From an uncultured Clostridia bacterium (GTDB lineage: Bacteria > Bacillota > Clostridia > Lachnospirales > Anaerotignaceae), in assembly GCA_902477755.1 (NCBI GenBank), contig CABSIK010000004.1:193238-257237 (forward strand): DNA of 64,000 nucleotides. The letters are read 5' to 3'. Position numbers and translations under genes: made by a program. Position 1 is the stretch's first letter. Every line of letters begins with the position of its first letter. Of this stretch, positions 49,333 to 57,626 are shown piece by piece. The notes beneath the pieces are model-generated. The model made no database searches. It was not told the DNA's origin and was given only the letters and a program-made list of their open reading frames with translations.

Positions 49333-49761
49333 ATGTTTGATACCTTTGCATATCTCATCACCTCTCTGCGAAAAGATTTTACGGAGTTCTGCAATGAAAA
49401 GTTGCAGGAAATGGGTCTGACACAGGGATTGTTGTTTTTTATTCTGTATGCAGGGAAACATCCCCAATGCTCTCCCAAAGAGCTGACGGAAGCCCTCCAT
49501 ATGGATACAGGCTATTGCGCCAGAACATTGGCAAAACTGGAGGAAAAAGGCTTTTTGGTGCAGGAGAGAAATCCTGCTGACCGCCGCGCTAGAATGGTGA
49601 CTCTGACAGAAGAAGGAGAAAAAGTATTCCGTGCCAGCTATGACCTGTTTGCTCAGTGGGACGAAGAAGTTTTGAAAGATTTGACACCGTCCCAGAAAGC
49701 AGAACTTATGGGCACCATGAAAAAAATTGCTGCCGAAAGGAGGCAGTTCCGTCATGTATGA
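49333..49761 (+). CDS. bilQ: MarR family regulator, BilQ-like
   Basis: A 142-residue winged-helix MarR protein. MGLTQGLLFFILYAGKHPQCSPKELTEALHMDTGYCARTLAKLEEKGFLV contains the helix-turn-helix, and NPADRRARMVTLTEEG the wing. It precedes an OYE-family reductase and a flavodoxin, the gene order of the bilirubin-reduction operon bilQRS. Twin dyads on its promoter suggest autorepression relieved by a ligand, possibly a bile pigment (inference). It overlaps bilR by 8 nt. Confidence 0.85.
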   Translation: MFDTFAYLITSLRKDFTEFCNEKLQEMGLTQGLLFFILYAGKHPQCSPKELTEALHMDTGYCARTLAKLEEKGFLVQERNPADRRARMVTLTEEGEKVFRASYDLFAQWDEEVLKDLTPSQKAELMGTMKKIAAERRQFRHV

Positions 49762-50863
49762 AACCATTGGAAGCCCTGTAACATTGGGAAATGTGACTTT
49801 GAAAAACCGCATCGTTTTTGCCCCTACCACATTGGGGGTGCCCAATGATGCTTATTTGGAAAGAATCGAGAAGATTGCTGCCGGCGGCTGCGGCATGATT
49901 ATCATCGGCGATGTACCAGTGCTGTCTATGCCCTTTGGCAATAGCCTTTACACAGAAGAAGGCTTTGCTTTTTATGAGAAACTGGCAGAAATAGCCCATA
50001 AGTATGGCTGTAAAATCTGCGCCCAGCTCCATCAGGATGATACAGACTTTGGGGCACTGCGGCAGTATGCGCCTCAGGTGAAGGCTGGGAAACTCTCGCA
50101 GGATGATTTGCGGCAGATGATCAATGACCTTGTAAGCCCCTTTGTGACAAATATGCCTGTGGAAAAGGTGCACAGCATCATCAGTGCTTTTGGAGATGCG
50201 GCGATATTGGCGAAAAAGGCTGGATTTGATTTGATGCAGGTGCACGGGGACAGAATGTGCGGCAGTTTTGCCTCTCCTTTATTCAACCAACGAACAGACA
50301 ACTATGGCGGTTCTCTGGAAAACAGAGCAAGATTCCTTTTGGAAGCTGTGGAAGCGGTGCGGAAAGCAGTGCCGGATGTGCCCATTGATGTGAAACTGGC
50401 AGTCCGTATGGAACAGCCCAGATACGGCAAAGCAGGATTTACAGAGGACGAATTAAAAATAGTGGTACCCATGTTGGAGAAAGCAGGGGCAGACAGCTTC
50501 CATGTATCACTGGCAAACCACGCGGCTCTGTCTGATACCATTCCTCCTGCAAATCACCCTTATTTCCATGAAGAAGGCTGTTTCCTGCGGTTCTGCGATA
50601 CCGTGAAACAGTATACCAGCCTGCCTGTCTGCGGCGTGGGCGGACTTACCAGTCCCGATTTTGTGGAAAAACAGCTGAAAACAGGCAGAATGGACTGCGC
50701 TGCCATGAGCCGCCAGCTTCTGGCAGACCCCCAGTGGCCGGAAAAAGTTTTGACAGGACGAGAAAAAGAAATCAGACGGTGTGTCCGCTGCAATAAAGAT
50801 TGCTTGGGCGGCATGATGCGCCATGAAGGTACCCATTGTATTTATGAGAAAGGCGGAAAATGA
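49754..50863 (+). CDS. bilR: Bilirubin reductase BilR (Old Yellow Enzyme family)
   Basis: A 369-residue FMN-dependent TIM-barrel OYE without the C-terminal FAD/NAD domains of 2,4-dienoyl-CoA reductase. ATG 49754 follows AGGAGG. Where ordinary OYEs read HGAHGYL, this one reads QVHGDRMCGSF with H164, D166 and R167; D166/R167 in an HGDR motif are the residues reported, from memory, as diagnostic for BilR. FNQRTDNYGGSLENR is the shared FMN-side motif. A C-terminal Cys set (CVRCNKDC and later HC) resembles an Fe-S site. It reduces bilirubin to urobilinogen-type products. bilS follows immediately. Confidence 0.88.
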   Translation: MYETIGSPVTLGNVTLKNRIVFAPTTLGVPNDAYLERIEKIAAGGCGMIIIGDVPVLSMPFGNSLYTEEGFAFYEKLAEIAHKYGCKICAQLHQDDTDFGALRQYAPQVKAGKLSQDDLRQMINDLVSPFVTNMPVEKVHSIISAFGDAAILAKKAGFDLMQVHGDRMCGSFASPLFNQRTDNYGGSLENRARFLLEAVEAVRKAVPDVPIDVKLAVRMEQPRYGKAGFTEDELKIVVPMLEKAGADSFHVSLANHAALSDTIPPANHPYFHEEGCFLRFCDTVKQYTSLPVCGVGGLTSPDFVEKQLKTGRMDCAAMSRQLLADPQWPEKVLTGREKEIRRCVRCNKDCLGGMMRHEGTHCIYEKGGK

Positions 50864-50864
50864 T

Positions 50865-51353
50865 ATGAAATATGCCATTTGTTACAGTAGCAGAACAGGA
50901 AATACAGGAAAATTGGCAGAAGCCGTTCGTCAGACATTGCCAGCATTGGATTGTGTTTACTGCGGCGCGCCTCACGGCACAGCAAAGGCGGCAGATGTGA
51001 TTTTTGCGGGATTTTGGACAGATAAAGGCACCTGTGACAGCCAGATGGGTGAATTTTTGCAGACACTGGAAAACAAAAAGGTATTTCTGTTCGGTACAGC
51101 AGGCTTTGGCGGCAGCGAGGCGTACTTTACACAGATTTTGGAACGGGTACGGGCAAATGTGCCTGCATCCTGTGAAATCATCGGTACATTCATGTGTCAG
51201 GGAAAAATGCCTGATGTGGTACGGGAACGCTACGGGGCTATGGAGCCATCTCCCAAACGGGATATGATGCTGGAAAATTTTCAGAAAGCATTGGCACATC
51301 CCAATGGGGATGATTTGGCGGCATTGACAAAGCTGGTACAGGATTTGGCATGA
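50865..51353 (+). CDS. bilS: Flavodoxin-like protein BilS
   Basis: A 162-residue flavodoxin-fold protein. ATG 50865 follows AAAGGCGG at the end of bilR. YSSRTGNTGKLAEAV is the FMN phosphate loop, GFWTDKGTCD and FGTAGFGGSEAY are the later FMN loops. In bilQRS loci the flavodoxin partner is encoded next to, or fused to, the reductase and probably delivers electrons to it. Gap from bilR stop is one base, and a strong terminator follows. Confidence 0.86.
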   Translation: MKYAICYSSRTGNTGKLAEAVRQTLPALDCVYCGAPHGTAKAADVIFAGFWTDKGTCDSQMGEFLQTLENKKVFLFGTAGFGGSEAYFTQILERVRANVPASCEIIGTFMCQGKMPDVVRERYGAMEPSPKRDMMLENFQKALAHPNGDDLAALTKLVQDLA

Positions 51354-51360
51354 TACATAA

Positions 51361-51402
51361 AAAAAGGCTTGTTGACTGTATGTACAGTCAACAAGCCTTT
51401 TT
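51361..51402. terminator. Bidirectional terminator after bilS
   Basis: A nearly perfect 20-bp stem AAAAAGGCTTGTTGACTGTA with its reverse complement and a 2-nt centre. It also ends the minus-strand ABC gene. Confidence 0.93.
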
Positions 51403-51410
51403 GGCTTTGA

Positions 51411-53051
51411 TTATTTGATATCCTGCCCTTTCAAACGCCGGAAACCAATCAGGAAAGATACAATCAGGTATCCGCCTGCTACAAGGAAGCAGGGCAGAAA
51501 TGTGGATAATTGATTGGATGCGTCATAAACAGAAGGCATGTGTGTGGAAAGCTTGATAAAGTCAAGGCTGATATGAATCTTAAAGAATCCAAGCACCATT
51601 TCCAAAGCCTGCGGAATATAGGGCACAAGAAAGCCGAAGATTGCGCCTGTGATGACATTTTGGGTCAGAATCGCCATGGTAACGGCAAAACTGATATGTG
51701 CCATGACAAAAAGAATCTTTGCCACTATGGAAAGGGCAAAATAAGCAGGGTATTCAATGGTTCCCATACCGTATTTGCTCATGGCGAATATACCCATAAA
51801 AATGGACAGCACCAGCATCACCAGTATGTATGCGCCGGAAATGGTAAAGACCATAGATAAATAGTAGCTTTTCTTGGGGATGCCGCGGCCGACGATGTTC
51901 TTCATGGCACCGGAACGATAAACCTCTGCAATGATATTGGCTGCCAGCACCATAAATGCGTAAAGAACCATGTCGCCGCCGAGGAATGTCTGCATCATGC
52001 TGGTCATTCCTGTGTCAGACGTAAAGCCCAACAGAAAAATCCGGATGGAGATAGCCAGAAAAATCAGCCCGATCCCAAGGCATCCGTAAAAGAAGCGATC
52101 TTTTTTCAATTGATAAATATGTCCACGAATTAAATTTGTCATACAGCTTTCCCCCCTTGAAAGTTTTTCTACAAAGAATTTTTCCATGTCTTCATCGTTT
52201 GCGCCCAAACCGCACACACGCACTTTATTTTCCACCAGATACTGATTCAGATCAGCCAGATTCATTTTTTCATGGAGACGCAGGCTGTGGCCAGAAAGGA
52301 CTTCACAGCGCACATCAGGATAACGGGACGCGATCAAGGCCTTTGCCTCCTGCAAATATGCAGGTTCCACGGAAATCTGGACACTGCTGCTGCATGCGTC
52401 TTCCAATGTTTCTTTGCTGAATTCATCAATGAGACGTCCGCCGTCAATGATGGCGTAGTCTGTTGCCAGTTTATACAGCTCGCTTAAAATGTGGCTGGCG
52501 ATGAGAATGGTGATCCCATGTTCCCGATTTAATTCCTCCAGCATTTTACGCATTTCGTATACACCTTCCGGATCCAGACCGTTGATAGGCTCGTCCAGAA
52601 TCAGAAAGTCGGGATTGCCTAACAGTGCAATGGCAATGCCCAGACGCTGCTTCATCCCGAGAGAAAATTGACGGGCTTTCTTTTTTCCTGCGTTTTCCAA
52701 TCCCACCATTTTCAAAATTTTGTTATAGTCAGGAGAAGGAATGCCAAAGAGCAGAGAGAAGTAACGCAGATTTTCCAGTGCTGTCATGTGTTCATAAATA
52801 CCCGGTTTTTCGATGAGCATCCCCATGCGGTTTCTCACAGAATCATCATTTGACTTCCCCATGAGTGTGTAATTGCCTGCGCTTTGCTGTGTCAAACCGC
52901 AGATGATACGCATCAGGGTCGTTTTCCCTGCGCCGTTTTTTCCCACCAGACCGTAAATAGAGCCCTTTGGCACGTGGATACTGACATCATTTAATACTGT
53001 TTTTGTTCCATATACTTTCGACAGATTGTTTGTTTGTAAAATATATTCCAT
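51411..53051 (-). CDS. ABC exporter: ATPase fused in frame to its permease
   Basis: A 546-residue fusion starting at ATG 53051 behind AAGGTGGG. Residues ~1-300 are an ABC ATPase of the bacitracin/lantibiotic-immunity type (Walker A GKNGAGKTT, signature FSLGMKQR, Walker B LILDEPINGLD). Residues 304-546 are a six-helix ABC-2-type permease. The junction DNA holds AGGGGGG followed by ATG (minus strand, 52142), so the permease can start independently. The out-of-frame TGA overlapping that ATG would be reached if the 6-G run (52151-52156) lost one G, giving the usual ATGA two-gene layout. Function: export of, or immunity to, a peptide or drug, substrate unknown. Confidence 0.85.
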   Translation of the reverse strand: MEYILQTNNLSKVYGTKTVLNDVSIHVPKGSIYGLVGKNGAGKTTLMRIICGLTQQSAGNYTLMGKSNDDSVRNRMGMLIEKPGIYEHMTALENLRYFSLLFGIPSPDYNKILKMVGLENAGKKKARQFSLGMKQRLGIAIALLGNPDFLILDEPINGLDPEGVYEMRKMLEELNREHGITILIASHILSELYKLATDYAIIDGGRLIDEFSKETLEDACSSSVQISVEPAYLQEAKALIASRYPDVRCEVLSGHSLRLHEKMNLADLNQYLVENKVRVCGLGANDEDMEKFFVEKLSRGESCMTNLIRGHIYQLKKDRFFYGCLGIGLIFLAISIRIFLLGFTSDTGMTSMMQTFLGGDMVLYAFMVLAANIIAEVYRSGAMKNIVGRGIPKKSYYLSMVFTISGAYILVMLVLSIFMGIFAMSKYGMGTIEYPAYFALSIVAKILFVMAHISFAVTMAILTQNVITGAIFGFLVPYIPQALEMVLGFFKIHISLDFIKLSTHMPSVYDASNQLSTFLPCFLVAGGYLIVSFLIGFRRLKGQDIK

Positions 53052-53326
53052 GAGATTCCCACCTTTTTTATTTTCTTGTTTCCGTAATGGCAAATATTAA
53101 CTGGACACTAGTATAATATAGTTTTTCTATTTTTCCTATTTATGAAGTCGTAATTTTTGTTTAATATTCTTTAAAGGTGTATATTTTGAAGTCCGAAGGG
53201 ACAAAAAGAAAGGGAAAAATCTTTGATTTTACAGCATAAGAAAGGCATGCATAGAAAAAAGCTTGTATATTGGATGCATAATGTCGTAAAAACGGAATAC
53301 TGTGGTCATTCTGATGAAATGAAAAT

Positions 53327-53361
53327 AGCTGGAATCCATATCCTTTGTATGGATTCCAGCT
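53327..53361. terminator. Hairpin terminator of the XRE-type gene
   Basis: A perfect 14-bp stem AGCTGGAATCCATA with TATGGATTCCAGCT, T-rich on both sides. Confidence 0.8.
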
Positions 53362-53370
53362 GTTTTTCTT

Positions 53371-53952
53371 TTAAAGATATTGATAGAAAAATCCCTTTGT
53401 GGTGCTGTACCAGAATAAGGTACCGTGTCCACGTTTGGGAATCCGCAGCTGCAAGTCCCATTCGGGATACTGCTTATAGAGCTGCACTTTATCCCCCGTG
53501 GCAAAGGCCACAAAGGAAATGTAGTTTTCTTTTTCCATGGGATGGTCGGTGGTGAGGAACCAGTCGTTTTCAATGACTTCCACATGGAATTTTTCACTTT
53601 CTTCTGCCTTTTTAGCCGTCATGGGTTCCAGACTGCGTCCGCAGCAGGTGATAGAAGCGTCCCCAGTGGTCAGTGTCAGATTGCCGCAGTGAGGACAGAC
53701 AAAATATTTCGATTTTTTCATGTTTCCCTCCAGAAATGATGTTGGCAGATTGCCTGCCAGCAGTTTTTCGATGGGCACCCCAAACAGTGCGGAAAGGGAT
53801 GGCAGCATGGAAATGTCCGGACATCCCAGCCCGCGTTCCCACTTGGAAATGGTCTTGTCGCTGATTTGCAGCGCAAAGGCTGCTTCTTTTTGTGTCATGC
53901 CTTTCTCCAGACGCAGCTGCCGCAGCAGTGCGCCGATTTTCTCCCGATCCAT
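53371..53952 (-). CDS. XRE-type regulator fused to a zinc-ribbon and desulfoferrodoxin-like domain
   Basis: A 193-residue protein starting at ATG 53952 behind CAGGAGGTG. Residues 1-60 are a Cro/CI helix-turn-helix (TQKEAAFALQISDKTISKWERG). Residues ~80-110 are a zinc ribbon (CPHCGN, CCGR). The C-terminus (HPMEKENYISFVAFATGDKVQL, RIPKRGHGTLFWYS) resembles desulfoferrodoxin/superoxide-reductase folds, but the iron ligands of superoxide reductase are not fully present, so it is more likely a sensor than an enzyme. A possible redox- or metal-responsive regulator. Monocistronic. Confidence 0.8.
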   Translation of the reverse strand: MDREKIGALLRQLRLEKGMTQKEAAFALQISDKTISKWERGLGCPDISMLPSLSALFGVPIEKLLAGNLPTSFLEGNMKKSKYFVCPHCGNLTLTTGDASITCCGRSLEPMTAKKAEESEKFHVEVIENDWFLTTDHPMEKENYISFVAFATGDKVQLYKQYPEWDLQLRIPKRGHGTLFWYSTTKGFFYQYL

Positions 53953-54019
53953 ATTGGATGCACCTCCTGTCCTATATGATACCAGAAAGGCAGGAGAGGT
54001 CAACCGCCGCAGCGTAGAG

Positions 54020-55222
54020 TCAGTCTTTTTGAAACCATGCTTTCATGGTGTCTAATACCTGCACCAGTTCTTCTTCGGAAATGACATAAGGCACCATGAC
54101 GTAGAGATAAGAAAGGAAAGGTCTGCTGAAAACCCCTCGCTGACGGGCGAAGGCAGCATAGCCTTCCAAAACAGCAGAGTCATGGACTTCGATACACACA
54201 CAGCCGCCTAGGATGCGGATTTCCCGGATGCGAGGGTCTGTGAAGCCTGCCATTTCAAGGCGGGTGATTTCTTCGATGCGATGGATTTTTTCCATAGTAT
54301 GTTCTTCCTCAAATAAAGAAATAGAAGCCAATGCTACCCGGCAAGCCAAGGCATTTCCCATGAATGTGGGTCCATGCATCAGGGCATGGTCGGGGTTATC
54401 ATCGTAAAAAGCGGCAAAGACACGGTCATTGGCAACGGTGACAGCGTGTCCTAGATAGCCGCCAGTCAATGCTTTTCCCAGCACTAAAATGTCCGGTTCC
54501 ACCACATCAGCAACAAAGCGGTGTCCTGTTCTGCCAAAGCCTGTGGCAACCTCGTCAAAAATGAGAAGCACACCATACTGGTCACAAAGTTCTCTGGCAC
54601 GTTCCAAAAAAGAAATATCATACATGCGCATACCGCCAGCACCCTGCAAAAGAGGCTCTACAATCATGCAGTTCAGTTTCTGGTGATATTTTGCAAAAGC
54701 CTGCTCCAGTGCGTCTATGGTTGTTGGGATGTGTATCACATGGGGGCTTTTGCCGTAAGCGTTCAGTACAAAGTGATAATCCGGGTCATCGCCAATTTCC
54801 ATGGCTTTGAAGGTGTCCCCGTGGTAGGCGTGTTCCAGTGCTAACACCATGGTGCGTTCTGCATCTCCCTGATTGATGTAATACTGAAGCGCCATTTTCA
54901 GGGCAACCTCCACGGCAACACTGCCGGAGTCAGAGAAAAAGCAGTGGTTCAGACTGCCGGGCAGCCAGCTTGCCAGTTTTTCCGAAAGTTCCTGTACAGG
55001 CTTGTGGGTCAAGCCGCCCAGCATCACATGAGAAAAATGAGGTACCTGTGACAGGATGGCTTCGTTCAGCTTCGGATGGCTGTAACCGTGGATGACGCTC
55101 CACCAAGAGGAAATGGAGTCGATGAGTTTTCCTTCCTTTGTATAAAGCCAAACGCCTTTGGCATCCAGAATCTCGATGGGTTCCTCCATGGTTTTCATTT
55201 GTGTGTAGGGATACCAGAGCAT
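54020..55222 (-). CDS. bioA: Adenosylmethionine-8-amino-7-oxononanoate aminotransferase
   Basis: A 400-residue PLP class III aminotransferase that makes DAPA from KAPA using SAM. SSWWSVIHGYSHP and FSDSGSVAVEVALKMA are BioA hallmarks; FDEVATGFGRTG carries the PLP Asp, and the PLP Lys is in LVLGKALTGG. Length is typical (~400-430). It overlaps bioD by 28 nt and is the last gene of bioYBDA. It lacks bioF and bioC/H in the window, so early pimelate steps are elsewhere or missing. Confidence 0.95.
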   Translation of the reverse strand: MLWYPYTQMKTMEEPIEILDAKGVWLYTKEGKLIDSISSWWSVIHGYSHPKLNEAILSQVPHFSHVMLGGLTHKPVQELSEKLASWLPGSLNHCFFSDSGSVAVEVALKMALQYYINQGDAERTMVLALEHAYHGDTFKAMEIGDDPDYHFVLNAYGKSPHVIHIPTTIDALEQAFAKYHQKLNCMIVEPLLQGAGGMRMYDISFLERARELCDQYGVLLIFDEVATGFGRTGHRFVADVVEPDILVLGKALTGGYLGHAVTVANDRVFAAFYDDNPDHALMHGPTFMGNALACRVALASISLFEEEHTMEKIHRIEEITRLEMAGFTDPRIREIRILGGCVCIEVHDSAVLEGYAAFARQRGVFSRPFLSYLYVMVPYVISEEELVQVLDTMKAWFQKD

Positions 55223-55920
55223 GGGTTTTCCGTCCTTTCTGTATAAAGGGATACTAGGGTTTCAATGGAAATGGGCAGGTCTGCGGCACCTTCTGGGATG
55301 CAGGCAATGACGGGTACGTCTGTCATGATCTCACACATGCGTCTGTTGTCCTCATGCAAAAGATTTCCTGTCTGGAAACGGTTCAGGATGATGCCCTGCA
55401 AGGGGATGTTCTGGCTTTTCAGATAGGCCGCCGTCAAGCCTACATGGTTCAATGTGCCCAGTCCTGCGTCTGCCACCAAAAGACAGGGAAGATTCTGGGA
55501 CAGGACAAAGTCTGCCAGAGAAAAAACAGCAGTTTCGTCATGGCGCAGGGGACAGAGGATGCCGCCGGAGCCTTCCACAGTGACAAAATCGTATTTTTCA
55601 CAAAGGGCATCGTATGTTTCTTGTATCGTTTCCCACTCTACGGGATTTCCTTCCATTTTTGCCGCCAGATGAGGGGAAACGGCAGTTTCGTATACATATG
55701 GGCACATATCCGAAAGGGGCTGGGAGATGCCGGAAATGGTTTTCACAAAGTCTGCGTCACCGGGCAAAAGGGAACCGTCAGCCAAACGAACATTGCCGCT
55801 CATGGCTGCTTTGAAATAAGCGGCTTTTTTGCCCTTTTCCTGTAATTTTTTCAATATCAGCCCACTGACGTAAGTTTTACCCACGTCCGTATCCGTGCCG
55901 ATAATCATCAGTTGTTTCAT
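55195..55920 (-). CDS. bioD: Dethiobiotin synthetase
   Basis: A 241-residue ATP-dependent carboxylase closing the ureido ring of dethiobiotin. P-loop IGTDTDVGKT, VEGSGGILCPL and ILNRF are the family motifs. Length is normal. It overlaps bioB by 44 nt and bioA by 28 nt, so the cluster is tightly packed. Confidence 0.95.
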   Translation of the reverse strand: MKQLMIIGTDTDVGKTYVSGLILKKLQEKGKKAAYFKAAMSGNVRLADGSLLPGDADFVKTISGISQPLSDMCPYVYETAVSPHLAAKMEGNPVEWETIQETYDALCEKYDFVTVEGSGGILCPLRHDETAVFSLADFVLSQNLPCLLVADAGLGTLNHVGLTAAYLKSQNIPLQGIILNRFQTGNLLHEDNRRMCEIMTDVPVIACIPEGAADLPISIETLVSLYTERTENPCSGIPTHK

Positions 55921-56890
55921 TCAGTTTCACCTCGTATCCAAGTTCTGTCAGCATCTGTAAATCTGTTTGTACTGTAATGCCTGCGGTGGTGAGCATATCC
56001 CCTGTGATGGCGGCATTGGCGCCGGAGAGGAAACAGCTTTTTCCGCCTTCTGGCAAAAGCCCACGTCCCCCAGCCATACGGATGGAAGCGGCAGGCAGAA
56101 GAAAGCGGTAAAGGGCAAGTATCCCCAGGACTTCTTCTTCTGATAAAGTGGGATATTCCCCAAAAGGCGTGCCGGAAATGGGATTTAGCACATTGACAGG
56201 AACGCTGGTGATGCCCAAATCCCGGAGGGAAAGCGCCATGTCGATGCGGTCTGCCATGGTTTCGCCCATGCCCATGATGCCGCCGCTGCATACGGTCAGC
56301 CCTGCCCGTTGTGCCGCTTGAATGGCAGATACTTTGTCGGCAAAAGTATGGGTGGTGCAGATATTGGGGAAATGTCTTTCTGATGTTTCCAGATTGTTGT
56401 GAACACGGCTCACGCCTGCTTCTTTCAGTCTGCGAAACTGGGGTTCTGTCAAAAGCCCGAAGGAAACACAGACGGAAAGGGTGGTTTCCTGCCGGATTTG
56501 CCGGACAGCGTCACACATGATGTCAATTTCGGCATCAGAAAGGGCTTTTCCGGCGGTGACGATGGAGTACCGCAAAACCCCTTGTGCCGCCTGTTTTTTG
56601 GCGTCTGCGAGAATTTCTTCTTTGGAAAGAAGGGGGTAAGTGTCTGCGTCAGTGTGGTTGTGTGCAGACTGGGCGCAGAATTTGCAGTTTTCACTGCATC
56701 TGCCGCTTTTGCCGTTGATGATGGTGCACAGGTCAAAGGTATTTTTGCAGAAGTGACGGCGTATCTTGTCCGCCTGTCTGCAAAGGGATTCTAAGGGCTG
56801 TTTGGAGAGCCAGAGGGCTTCTTCTCGAGTGACTTGGTGCCCGTCCATGACCCGTTGTGTCAATGTTTCCAATGTATCCAAAAAAATCAT
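55877..56890 (-). CDS. bioB: Biotin synthase
   Basis: A 337-residue radical-SAM enzyme inserting sulfur into dethiobiotin. The 4Fe-4S motif is CSENCKFC in NGKSGRCSENCKFCAQS; further BioB motifs are GGIMGMGET and the 2Fe-2S region with Cys residues near VCVSFG and the substrate segment NPISGTPFG. ATG 56890 overlaps the bioY stop (ATGA), with AGGAG immediately before it; a TTG three codons on (56881) has better spacing, so the exact start is uncertain by 3 residues. Confidence 0.95.
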   Translation of the reverse strand: MIFLDTLETLTQRVMDGHQVTREEALWLSKQPLESLCRQADKIRRHFCKNTFDLCTIINGKSGRCSENCKFCAQSAHNHTDADTYPLLSKEEILADAKKQAAQGVLRYSIVTAGKALSDAEIDIMCDAVRQIRQETTLSVCVSFGLLTEPQFRRLKEAGVSRVHNNLETSERHFPNICTTHTFADKVSAIQAAQRAGLTVCSGGIMGMGETMADRIDMALSLRDLGITSVPVNVLNPISGTPFGEYPTLSEEEVLGILALYRFLLPAASIRMAGGRGLLPEGGKSCFLSGANAAITGDMLTTAGITVQTDLQMLTELGYEVKLNETTDDYRHGYGRG

Positions 56891-57435
56891 CTCCTGTCGT
56901 ATCTGAAAATGGGAATGAGCCGTTTTGCCAGTACTGCCGCAACGATGCAGAGGGCAATATCCCCGGGGACTGCCAGCAAAAAGCAGTAGAGGAACAGTGG
57001 CCACAGCCCGATGGGGTTATGCAGGTAAAAAGCGCTGATGACAGCGTAATAAGCCATGCCGCAGAGATAAACCACCAAAAGCCCGGCGAAGTTTGCCAGA
57101 ATGAGCTGTTTATAAGAGGTATTTTGTTCTGTCAAAAGCCCTGTCACATAAGCCCCCAGACCAAAGCCAATGAGGTAGCCAAAAGTGGGCTTGAAGATGT
57201 AGGAAATGCCGCCGCCTTCGGCAAATATGGGCAGTCCCACAAGCCCCAGCAATACATAAAGCCATACGGCGGCACTGCCGGCTTTTTTTCCTAATAAAAG
57301 CCCTGCCAGTGTGGTGAAAAGAAATTGGAGGGTGAAAGGCACCAATGGTACCGGCACTCGCAGAAATGCGCCAATGGCAATGAGCGCCGCAAAAAGAGCG
57401 CAGAGAATTTGTGTTTTCGTTTTTGTGAGAGTCAA
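56887..57435 (-). CDS. bioY: Biotin ECF transporter S component
   Basis: A 182-residue membrane protein with about six helices. TTG 57435 is chosen because AAGGCGGTG lies just before it and the protein then has the usual BioY length; the longer frame to 57543 extends into the operator region. VPVPLVPFTLQFLFTTLAGLLLGKKAG and the YLIGFGLGAYVTG segment are BioY hallmarks. It brings in biotin with a shared EcfAA'T module. First gene of bioYBDA, controlled by the BirA-type operator. Confidence 0.92.
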   Translation of the reverse strand: MTLTKTKTQILCALFAALIAIGAFLRVPVPLVPFTLQFLFTTLAGLLLGKKAGSAAVWLYVLLGLVGLPIFAEGGGISYIFKPTFGYLIGFGLGAYVTGLLTEQNTSYKQLILANFAGLLVVYLCGMAYYAVISAFYLHNPIGLWPLFLYCFLLAVPGDIALCIVAAVLAKRLIPIFRYDRR

Positions 57436-57466
57436 AGAAACACCGCCTTTATAAATTTTGTGTTTC

Positions 57467-57521
57467 AATATAGCACTGGGAAAATCTATTGTCAACAATA
57501 TTAAAGAATAATGGTTTACAA
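57467..57521 (-). promoter_or_regulatory. bioYBDA promoter overlapped by a BirA-type operator
   Basis: On the minus strand TTGACA (plus-strand 57490-57495) is 17 nt from TATATT (57467-57472). Plus-strand TTGTCAAC (57489-57496), 17 nt, GTTTACAA (57514-57521) matches the BirA dyad TTGTNAAC-N14-17-GTTNACAA and covers the -35. Confidence 0.82.
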
Positions 57522-57550
57522 TTGAAATAAAAAAACAGCCCATAAAAGCA

Positions 57551-57611
57551 ATTTCCCCTTAAGAAAACATTGATTTTCGCGTCTTTGTTTTCTTGTGAAG
57601 ATGCCCCTAAA
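57551..57611 (-). repeat. Dispersed hairpin repeat, copy E (inverted, shortened)
   Basis: Read on the minus strand: TTAGGGGCATCTTCACAAG, AAAACAAAGA, then TGTTTTCTTAAGGGGAAATTGC. Both ends of the family are present but the central hairpin is missing (about 60 bp). Confidence 0.8.
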
Positions 57612-57626
57612 ATGGACTGTTTTGTA

